Source: Daucus carota subsp. sativus
Taxonomy: Eukaryota > Streptophyta > Magnoliopsida > Apiales > Apiaceae
DNA length: 64,000 nt
NCBI RefSeq assembly: GCF_001625215.2
Contig: NC_030384.2
Coordinates: forward strand, 38,536,390 to 38,600,389
Direction of reading: 5' to 3'
Positions 56,907 through 64,000 of this stretch are shown piece by piece (within the stretch, counting starts at the first letter, position 1; each line of letters opens with the position of its first letter). The translations under genes and the position numbers were made by a program. The notes under the pieces are model-generated. The model was not told the DNA's origin, made no database searches, and was given only the letters and a program-made list of their open reading frames with translations.

Positions 56907-59900
56907 CTCCCCCTCAAGTTGAGCAGTCGGTGCTCCAATGCCCAACTTGCGCAAAGTCTCTTCGAAGGCTTTAGTATTGACCGCTTTTGTCAGGATATCA
57001 GCTAATTGATCCTTTGATCGAACAAACGGAAGTTTAATTGTCTTATCTTCCAATCTGTCCTTGATGAAATGTCGGTCTATTTCAACATGCTTCGTTCTGT
57101 CATGCTGGACCGGATTTTCTGAGATTTTTATAGCTGCCTTATTGTCACAAAACAACTTACATGCTGTTTTCTGTGGAAAACCAAGCTCATTCATGAGTTT
57201 CTGAATCCATAGGATTTCAGTTATTCCTTTTGCTATTCCTCTGAATTCTGCCTCTGCACTTGACAAGGCCACAACCTTTTGTTTTTTACTTCTCCAGGTG
57301 ACCAAGTTACCACCTACTAGAGTAAAGTACCCAGAAGTAGATTTCCTGCCGTCACGATCTCCTGCCCAGTCTGCATCTGTGTAGGCAATTAGATCCAGAT
57401 GATCATTTTTGGCGAAGTAAATTCCCGTGCTACTTGTACCCTTTAAGTACCTCAAAATTCTCATTAATGCTGTCATGTGTTGTATTTGTGGGAGATGCAT
57501 GAACCTGCTCACCACTCCTACAGCGTAAGCTATGTCAGGTCTTGTGTGAGCTAAGTAAATGAGTTTTCCCACAATCTTCTGATATTGCTCTCTTTTAGCC
57601 AGTTTTGCTCTTTCATGAATTTGAAGACCATGATTAGCAACGATCGGTGTCTCAGCTGGTTTACAGTCTAGCATTCCTGTTTCTGTTAAAAGATCAAGGA
57701 TATATTTTTCCTGGTGAATGAAGATTCCTTGTTTTGACCTCAGAACTTCTATGCCAAGAAAGTACTTGAGAATCCCCAAATCTTTCATCTCAAATTCTTG
57801 AAACAGTTTTGCCTTTAAGTCAGTGATCTCTTTCTCGTCATTTCCGGTGATAATCATATCATCCACATAAATTATCAAGCAAGTGATTTTATCTCTAACC
57901 CTCTTCAAGAACAGAGTGTGATCTGAGTTGCTTTGCTTGTACCCAAACTTCTTCATAGCTTTTGTGAATCTTCCGAACCATGCCCTAGGGGACTGTTTTA
58001 GGCCATAAAGTGCTTTTATCAGTTTGCACCCTTCTTCATCTCCAAATTCCTGAGAATACCCTGGTGGTGCCTCCATATATATTTCTTCCTCAATACTCCC
58101 GTGAAGAAAGGCATTTTTTACATCAAATTGATATATAGGCCACTCCTTGTTTGCTGCTATTGAGAGTAAGACCCGTATTGTATCAATCTTGGCTACAGGA
58201 GAGAAAGTCTCAGAGTAGTCAATTCCATATGTCTGGGTATATCCTTTAGCCACTAGTCGTGCCTTGTATCTCTCAATAGTTCCATCTGCTCGGTATTTGA
58301 TAGAGAATACCCATCTGCAACCCACCTTTTTCTTCCCTTTTGGTAGGGTGCATTTTTCCCATGTTTTGTTTTTTTGTAGAGCTGAATACTCATCCTCCAT
58401 AGCTTGTTTCCACTTTTCATCTCCAAGAGCTTCCTCCACTGTTTTGGGAATGTCAGTGGAGTATAAAGAAGCGGTAAAAGCCATGGCTGTGCTGGACAAG
58501 TTCTCATCGCTGATTCTCTCTACAGGATATTTAGACCGTTGGGCCTCATACTCTGGATCATACCTTCTCGGTGGAACTCCTCTTGTACTTCTCGGAGGTA
58601 ACTGATACCTGTTTGGAACACTACCACTAGGAATAGTATTAGTTTTAGTAATAATATCAGTTTCAGGGTTCTCAGAGCCGACCTCTGCTGAGGAGAGATC
58701 ATCAGAAGGATGCTCATCAGACGGAACTGGAATGGTCGGAACTGGAGTGGATAGTAGAGGAGATACTGATGTTTCAGGAGCAACATCGGTGGTATTGCCT
58801 ACTTGTGTTGTAGGATCTGGATTCATCACTTCCGGATATGTTAGCCAGCTAAGATCATCACTCAAACTCTCCCCCTGAGGACTAAGCTGGGTATAGTAGT
58901 AAGACTGTTCAAAGAACTCACAGTCTAAAGTAGTGTAGATTTTGTCCTGGATAGGGTCATAACATCGATACCCCTTTTGATTAACCCCATACCCAAGAAA
59001 GACACATTTAACAGCTCTGGGTTCTAGTTTGGTGCGTACTCTTTTTTGAAGATGAACATAGACAATACATCCAAAGACTCGAGGAGGTAAGGAATGTGAG
59101 GATGGAATTGAGACATGTGTCTCAAGAATATCGAGAGGTGTATCGTAATTGAGGGGTTTTGTGGGAAGGCGGTTAGTGAGATAGGTAGCAGTAGCAATAG
59201 CTTCGGGCCAGAAGTGGACAGGAACATGAGATTCGATCATAAGGGCTCGGGTGATTTCGAGAAGAGTTCTGTTTTTTCGCTCGGCTATACCATTCTGTTG
59301 AGGTGTGTAAGGGCAGGTAGTTTGGTGGAGGAGACCATGGTCAGTAATAAATTGTTTCATGTTCAAGGTAACGTATTCCCCCCCATTGTCAGATCGTAAA
59401 ATTTTTGGTTGAGCTCTAAACTGAGTGCAAATCATGTGGTAGAATTTAACAAAGACATCAAACATTTCAGACTTGTGTTTTAAAAAATACACCCAACTCA
59501 TACGAGTACAATCATCCACAAATAAAACAAAATATGAAAAATTATGAAAGGTAAAATCTGGAGCTGGTCCCCATACATCCGAATGAATCAAGGCAAATGG
59601 TTGAGTACTATGAGTCACACTAGGATAATATGAGTGCTTATGGCTTTTAGCTAAAACACATGCTTCACAATTCAAATCTACGGCAATATTCTTTAAAGAG
59701 GGAAATAATCGTTTGAGATAACCTATGGAGGGGTGACCTAGCCGACGGTGCCACATCCAGAGTTGATGTTCTGGTGATCCATGAACAAGCAAAGCGGTAC
59801 CGTTTTGAGTCACTTCATTCACATAGTATAATCCTCCTCGTTCAGTACCATTCCCAATGATCCTTCCCGTCTGAGCATCCTGCACAACACAACCAGATGA

Positions 59901-60746
59901 TGTCATGAGAACAGTACAGTTAAGTTCTCTAGTTAACTGGCTAACAGATAAAAGCTTATGAGTAAGATTAGGAATTAAGAGGCAGTTCTGTAGATGGATA
60001 TTAGAGGTAACATCCACAGTTCCGGCCTGGGTAATGGGTATATATTCTCCGTTTGCAGTTTGGATTTGGGTACGATGAGTGTTGCTGGAAGACACAATAT
60101 CAGAAGAATCATATGTCATTGTGTCGGTGGCCCCACAATCAAAAATCCATGGATTGGATATTTGGTTGCACAAGAGGCCCACAGAAATTTGATTGCCGAT
60201 GACTTTACTTTCACGGACTGTACCTGTTGCTTGATCTGAATGTAGCGCTGTTGTGAGGGGAATGTTGTTGTTACCATCTGGGCCACCTACAGCTAAGTTG
60301 GCCTTGCCGTCGGTCTTCTTCTTCTGCTTCAGGTCGTCCCACCATTCTGGATACCCAATGATTTTGAAACATCCCTCCTTGGTGTGTTTCGTACCACCAC
60401 AATGGCTGCACTTGAGCTGGGTTTTATCCTCTCGTCGGAATGACGAGGATTCTGACCTGCGTTTCACGAGGAGCCCACTACCAATCTCTGATGGTTCTCG
60501 TCCCAATGACGAGTCGCTGGCCATTATGCCGCGACGTGCAATCTCCCGTCGTATAGACGCGTAGGCTGCGTCTAGGGTGGGTAGTGGATCTTGATACAAT
60601 ATATCCCTCTTTTCTTTGTCTAGAGTATCACTCACTCCGGCCAGAAATTGGTACAATCTTTGTCTTTGTATGAAGGAATTAAATGAAGTAATGTCCTCTG
60701 CACACTTCATGGGGTTGGGCATTCTCCTGTCTATTTCCTTCCACAT
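56895..60746 (-). CDS. Copia polyprotein: zinc knuckle, protease, integrase, RT and RNase H
   Basis: A 1,283-codon open stretch without its own clear start, continuing from gag after a frameshift. In order it shows: CCHC knuckle (CSHCGGTKHTKEGC), protease site DCGATD (the usual Ser/Thr after Asp is Cys), integrase zinc finger and DDE core (HSDVWGP, DNGGEY, then PQQNGIAERKNR), a linker with RSTRGVPPRRY, reverse transcriptase (RYKARLVAKGY, YQFDVKNAFLHG, YVDDMIITG), and RNase H (TDADWAGDRDGRKSTSGY, ALSSAEAEF, DNKAAI). These copy the element's RNA into DNA and integrate it. No in-frame stop is present within this part. It is transposon-derived, not a host gene. Confidence 0.93.
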   Translation of the reverse strand: MWKEIDRRMPNPMKCAEDITSFNSFIQRQRLYQFLAGVSDTLDKEKRDILYQDPLPTLDAAYASIRREIARRGIMASDSSLGREPSEIGSGLLVKRRSESSSFRREDKTQLKCSHCGGTKHTKEGCFKIIGYPEWWDDLKQKKKTDGKANLAVGGPDGNNNIPLTTALHSDQATGTVRESKVIGNQISVGLLCNQISNPWIFDCGATDTMTYDSSDIVSSSNTHRTQIQTANGEYIPITQAGTVDVTSNIHLQNCLLIPNLTHKLLSVSQLTRELNCTVLMTSSGCVVQDAQTGRIIGNGTERGGLYYVNEVTQNGTALLVHGSPEHQLWMWHRRLGHPSIGYLKRLFPSLKNIAVDLNCEACVLAKSHKHSYYPSVTHSTQPFALIHSDVWGPAPDFTFHNFSYFVLFVDDCTRMSWVYFLKHKSEMFDVFVKFYHMICTQFRAQPKILRSDNGGEYVTLNMKQFITDHGLLHQTTCPYTPQQNGIAERKNRTLLEITRALMIESHVPVHFWPEAIATATYLTNRLPTKPLNYDTPLDILETHVSIPSSHSLPPRVFGCIVYVHLQKRVRTKLEPRAVKCVFLGYGVNQKGYRCYDPIQDKIYTTLDCEFFEQSYYYTQLSPQGESLSDDLSWLTYPEVMNPDPTTQVGNTTDVAPETSVSPLLSTPVPTIPVPSDEHPSDDLSSAEVGSENPETDIITKTNTIPSGSVPNRYQLPPRSTRGVPPRRYDPEYEAQRSKYPVERISDENLSSTAMAFTASLYSTDIPKTVEEALGDEKWKQAMEDEYSALQKNKTWEKCTLPKGKKKVGCRWVFSIKYRADGTIERYKARLVAKGYTQTYGIDYSETFSPVAKIDTIRVLLSIAANKEWPIYQFDVKNAFLHGSIEEEIYMEAPPGYSQEFGDEEGCKLIKALYGLKQSPRAWFGRFTKAMKKFGYKQSNSDHTLFLKRVRDKITCLIIYVDDMIITGNDEKEITDLKAKLFQEFEMKDLGILKYFLGIEVLRSKQGIFIHQEKYILDLLTETGMLDCKPAETPIVANHGLQIHERAKLAKREQYQKIVGKLIYLAHTRPDIAYAVGVVSRFMHLPQIQHMTALMRILRYLKGTSSTGIYFAKNDHLDLIAYTDADWAGDRDGRKSTSGYFTLVGGNLVTWRSKKQKVVALSSAEAEFRGIAKGITEILWIQKLMNELGFPQKTACKLFCDNKAAIKISENPVQHDRTKHVEIDRHFIKDRLEDKTIKLPFVRSKDQLADILTKAVNTKAFEETLRKLGIGAPTAQLEGECRK

Positions 60747-61257
60747 TCCACAGAGTGTTTAGTTTACTGAAATAAACTTCTATAGTGTCCTTTCCTTGTC
60801 TCATAGTTGCTGCCTTTGAGCTTAGATCATAGATCTGGAGTTCGTCTCTCCCACTGCTAAGGAGAGTTTCAATTCCCTTCCATAGTTCTCGGGCAGTCTT
60901 GTAATCCAGAAATTGGTTCACAAGATCTCCATCAATGTTTTCAATGATCCAAGACAAGACGGTTGAGTCCTTTTGAGCCCACTGTTGGTACTCGGGGTCA
61001 TTTTGTGGAACGGGATTGGCTGTGATATGGTTGAGCCTTCCTCGACCACCAATAGCAATATGCATTAATTTGCACCATTTGGTGTAATTAGTGAAATTCA
61101 GTTTCTCGGCAACACGTACCGTTTGTGGTATTCCGATTTCTGGGAGGTTTGAAGTTTTGTGTAGTTTCTGAAATAATTGGAACATTTGTTCCATTTGTTC
61201 CATAGAGACTAATTGTGTTTCGGGTGATTGGGTTGTGTTTTCTGGTTGATCAGACAT
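60679..61257 (-). CDS. Copia Gag N-terminal part, frameshifted
   Basis: Begins MSDQPENTTQSPETQ at 61257 and contains the copia gag core (LNFTNYTKWCKLM, AQKDSTVLSWIIENI, ARELWKGIETLL). The frame leaves gag near 60750, where the 7-bp word TTCCACA (+ strand) is directly repeated (60739-60745, 60746-60752). The last 20 or so residues before its stop are out of frame. Gag would form the capsid around the element RNA. Confidence 0.85.
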   Translation of the reverse strand: MSDQPENTTQSPETQLVSMEQMEQMFQLFQKLHKTSNLPEIGIPQTVRVAEKLNFTNYTKWCKLMHIAIGGRGRLNHITANPVPQNDPEYQQWAQKDSTVLSWIIENIDGDLVNQFLDYKTARELWKGIETLLSSGRDELQIYDLSSKAATMRQGKDTIEVYFSKLNTLWNVEGNRQENAQPHEVCRGHYFI

Positions 61258-61335
61258 TGTGGGTAAGAATATAGTAGATGATGAGAACCAGAAAACAATC
61301 CTGAATCCCAATCGAACCTTAGGGCTCTGATGCCA

Positions 61336-61517
61336 TGTAGAAAATATGCAGAATCATGTTGTTGGTATAGAATAGCTTTTTCATATATCAATCTATTGAA
61401 GGGAGGCTCCTATTTATACACAAACAATCTAGAGAAATCAGGAGCTAATTACACAAATTCAGCCTAAAGAAATATTCTGTTCCTTTAATTATGGAACAAA
61501 TATGGCTATTTCCTACA
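61336..61517 (-). repeat. 5' LTR of the copia element
   Basis: 182 bp, identical to 56725-56906. The primer site lies just inside it, at 61322-61335. Confidence 0.95.
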
Positions 61518-62472
61518 ATATCTTCACCATGGATGCGCACAACAAATCCTCCACTTTGATATTAAACCAAACAACATTTTATTGGACAAGAACTTCAATC
61601 CCAAAATCGCTGATTTTGGATTGGCAAAGTTGTGTAACATAGGACAGAGCATGGTGTCCATGACTGCGGCTAGGGGGACTATTGGCTACATTGCACCTGA
61701 AGTGTTTTCAAGGAATTTCGGTAAAGTTTCATCCAAATCAGATGTTTACAGTTTTGGAATGTTGTTACTTGAAATGGTTGGAGGAAAAACCAACGATATG
61801 ACCACAGAACAGAACGCGAGTGATGTATACTTTCCCGAATGGATTTTTCATAGGCTTGAGAAAAATGAAGAGTTGGTGATCCAAATTGAAAATGAAGATG
61901 ACAGTAAGATAGCAAGGAAGTTAACGATTGTCGGACTTTGGTGCATTGGATGGCATCCGATAGACCGGCCATCAATGAAGGTTGTGATTCAGATGTTAGA
62001 GGCTGATGAATGTCCTGCCATGCCACCAAATCCTTTTAACACCCCCACTTCAGGAAATGCCACACATGCCAAATCATTGTTTGGTGAAAGGCTCCAAGTC
62101 ATTTCTGAAACAGAGTGACACCTTCAATTGCCGTTTACTTTTTCCCACCAAAAGAAAAGCTATATTTATTTTCATATGAACTTTTCAAGCATCAAAATTA
62201 CATTTGAATCGTTTCTAGTGTTTTCGGTTGCTTACTCATGTGAAATGCTATCATCCTTGTTAAGAAGGTAAATATTATTCACCGCATCACAATTATTTTC
62301 AATAAATTTTGTATCATTCAAATCATGTTCGGAATAAGACGGCTACTACAATCAGGTTCGGAATTGTTTCTTGAAATGGTAGGATGTTAAAGTTATCAAT
62401 TCTCCTAAAATTTTAAGATATTAAGAGGAGAGCTTATCAGGATCATATTGTAAGTCGAACTCAAATCTCCCA

Positions 62473-62575
62473 CAACCTTAGCTCTGATATCATGATAGGT
62501 AACCAAATCTATTAAAACCTCATAGTCTAAATAGTGTGAGGAGTGCTTAGTAGGATCATATTGTATTCTAACACA
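62473..62575 (-). repeat. TRIM-like LTR remnant
   Basis: On the - strand a unit from TGTTAGAATACAATATGATC to GGTTACCTATCA is followed by TGATATCAGAGC, the initiator tRNA-Met primer motif. Confidence 0.5.
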
Positions 62576-62612
62576 TGAGAATAAACAATAATATCGAAAG
62601 ACCACCAGTGAA

Positions 62613-62709
62613 ACATACCTTCAAGAATGGATATTGGTCAGCTTGAGAAAGGTGGAAAATTAGTGATCCAAATCGGAAGTTCACGATCGTCGGGCTTTGG
62701 TGCATTGTA
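62613..62709 (+). pseudogene. Small duplicated fragment of the kinase A C-lobe
   Basis: The words GAATGGAT, CAGCTTGAGAAA, GTGATCCAAAT and CGGGCTTTGGTGCATTG match kinase A at about 61827-61948 with small deletions. Frames are broken. It is a second, mostly lost copy of the exon end. Confidence 0.65.
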
Positions 62710-63165
62710 TAGTCGTATCATTCTCTTTCTTTTTCTTTGCAAACAATTATTCTAAAGGAAAAAAAAAAGTGGCTTTATGTAAGAAAAAATAAAGAAAAGG
62801 GGACTTGAACGAACGAGAACGAGTCTGTTTTTCATTCGATAATGCAAGGCAGGCTCTACTCGGCTTAAGTTTTTTGTAAACTCAAAAAACCACATTTTGG
62901 TTTCCCTCAGCAAAACAAATGAACAACAACATGATTCTCCTCAGACTCTTGCTATTTGCGATCGAATGAAATAGACACAGATGGATCTGCCTTACATTTA
63001 TACACAACTTGTTTGTTAAATTGATGATATATTAAGCATACACAACATCAAGAAATTGCTACCAAATAAAACAGATAGATAGAAACTTTAGCTGCACATT
63101 ACAGCGATGTGATCATATTAAGTTACTAATACAGAGACAAGCACTAGAATCTTTCTGTTGTCCTT

Positions 63166-64000
63166 TCAGTAGCCCTTGACTATTTCTTCGGCCGGTTCTG
63201 TCAACTCTGGAGTTGCTGCTTCTTCATCCTCTACTTGCATCTCTGCTTCTTGATTCTCTTCTTGTGGACTTAAAAATGGCTTAGGTGGTATGACCAATAG
63301 CTCGACGTCTCCTTCAAGCATTTCAATGACTTTGTTCATTGAGGGACGATCACCAGGCTTCAGTTGTATACACCACAATGCCACTATTATCATCTTCTTT
63401 AACAACTTGGTCTCTTCTGCAGTAGCATCTTCCATTTCAATCTCCTTCCCTTTTTTTATTTGCTCATAAATCCAAGAGGGAAAATAGATCTGGCTCAATT
63501 GCTCCACCAATGGACTTATATTTCTCCTTCGCCCCGCCATTTCCATCAGCAACATTCCAAAACTATAGACGTCTGCTTTATAAGAAATACCTCCAATGTT
63601 TTTGTAGAACAGCTCAGGGGCCATGTAACCTATCGTTCCCCTGGCTGCAGTCAGATTGACGATACTATCATCCGTAGCATACAATTTTGCAAGCCCAAAA
63701 TCAGAAATTTTTGGATTAAAGTCCTCGTCTAGGAGAATGTTGTGAGGCTTAATATCAAAATGCAAGATTCGCATATCACATCCTCGGTGTAAATAGTCAA
63801 TTCCAGCAGCCACTTTGTGAGAAATCTCATACATTTTTTCACAACTCAATGAGATATGCTGCTCCTCTCCTTCACGAGGGAAAATGTACTTCTCAAGAGA
63901 TCCATTAGGCATGAACTCATAGATTAAAGCACGTTTTGAACCCTCAAAACAAAAACCAATCATTTGCACAACATTAGCATGATGAATCCTTCCAATTGTA
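63166..64000 (-). CDS. LRK10-like receptor kinase B-prime, C-terminal part (runs off the window)
   Basis: Last exon on the - strand, 278 codons visible plus the stop, still open at the window end. It is very close to kinase B. Kinase parts seen: [40 protein letters not shown] (non-RD catalytic loop), [33 protein letters not shown] and [16 protein letters not shown]. The acidic tail ([14 protein letters not shown]) ends with a short extension, EEIVKGY, which kinase B lacks. Glycine loop, membrane helix and ectodomain lie beyond the window. It is paired tail to tail with kinase A, as B is with A-prime. Confidence 0.93.
   Translation of the reverse strand, partial: TIGRIHHANVVQMIGFCFEGSKRALIYEFMPNGSLEKYIFPREGEEQHISLSCEKMYEISHKVAAGIDYLHRGCDMRILHFDIKPHNILLDEDFNPKISDFGLAKLYATDDSIVNLTAARGTIGYMAPELFYKNIGGISYKADVYSFGMLLMEMAGRRRNISPLVEQLSQIYFPSWIYEQIKKGKEIEMEDATAEETKLLKKMIIVALWCIQLKPGDRPSMNKVIEMLEGDVELLVIPPKPFLSPQEENQEAEMQVEDEEAATPELTEPAEEIVKGY

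Larger units (their letters stand above)
56725..61517 (-). mobile_element. Very young Ty1/copia retrotransposon inside kinase A
   Basis: 4,793 bp, - strand. Its LTRs (56725-56906 and 61336-61517, 182 bp each) are identical by eye, TG...CA bounded, and flanked by ATATC on both sides (56720-56724, 61518-61522). The - strand sequence inside the 5' LTR, TGGCATCAGAGCCC, resembles the initiator tRNA-Met primer site, and a purine tract (TTGAGGGGGAG) precedes the 3' LTR. Domain order is gag, protease, integrase, RT, RNase H, as in copia. The frame is broken once between gag and the rest. Confidence 0.96.
55001..62118 (+). pseudogene. LRK10-like receptor kinase A, split by a copia retrotransposon
   Basis: Exons 55001-55922, 56059-56088 and 56212-56724, then a copia insertion, then 61523-62118. 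Apart from the element the frame is continuous and would encode about 686 aa, so the gene was intact until insertion. Parts: signal peptide (WTMVVVVVTLLTAVEG), GUB_WAK extracellular domain (NCSVSRCGDGG, IHFPFWL), cysteine-rich WAK-associated end (CACGSQ, GGGKCEAARESC), membrane helix (LPCIFLVVLGLIF), and kinase N-lobe with LGQGGYGSVFKG and VAVKVL. After the element come HFDIKPNNILL, DFGLAK, APEVF and CIGWHPIDRPSM. The insertion lies after GMEY and puts a stop one codon later, so a transcript would encode roughly 489 aa: receptor, membrane helix and N-lobe without the catalytic loop. It is tail to tail with B-prime. Confidence 0.93.
62119..63165. other. Spacer between kinase A and kinase B-prime
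   Basis: Tail-to-tail spacer. It holds a TRIM-like LTR with Met primer site on the - strand (62473-62575) and a small broken copy of the kinase A C-lobe (62613-62709). No other gene. Confidence 0.5.

Overview
The window is nuclear DNA of a flowering plant, most likely a eudicot. It is AT-rich, its genes carry many GT-AG introns, and it is full of plant transposons: Ty1/copia, a non-autonomous LTR element, Mutator-like foldbacks, hAT, PIF/Harbinger and Stowaway MITEs, TRIM scraps and a LINE-like insertion. The species is not identified. Gene models were assembled by hand from splice signals, reading phase and family conservation.

Left part (1-24,543): three head-to-tail MLO genes on the + strand (559, 553 and 576 codons). 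All are complete and share an almost identical exon pattern. Two end in an acidic-F-T-F motif typical of the clade V MLOs, some of which condition powdery-mildew susceptibility in dicots; the first ends in a related F-T-F motif. A young 4.0-kb non-autonomous LTR retrotransposon with internal repeat arrays separates copies 2 and 3. A Mutator-like element and MITEs lie between copies 1 and 2.

Middle (25,323-44,985): a tonoplast sugar transporter (TST/TMT/MSSP, - strand) converges on MLO copy 3. A small MYB-related SHAQKF protein (+) follows. Then about 12 kb of gene-poor, transposon-rich DNA leads to a PIRL leucine-rich-repeat protein (- strand).

Right part (47,216-64,000): a duplicated pair of LRK10-like receptor kinases arranged tail to tail. 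Copy 1 consists of a decayed + strand kinase (A-prime) and an intact - strand kinase (B, 685 aa). Copy 2 consists of a + strand kinase (A), otherwise intact but split by a copia element with identical LTRs, and a - strand kinase (B-prime) that runs off the window. Between the pairs lie a LINE-like retro-insertion with a 16-bp target duplication and a PIF-like MITE, each carrying a nested Stowaway MITE.

The MLO array and the receptor-kinase cluster are both families known from plant-pathogen interaction; the transporter, MYB and PIRL genes have no evident functional link to them. No tRNA, rRNA or CRISPR locus was seen.
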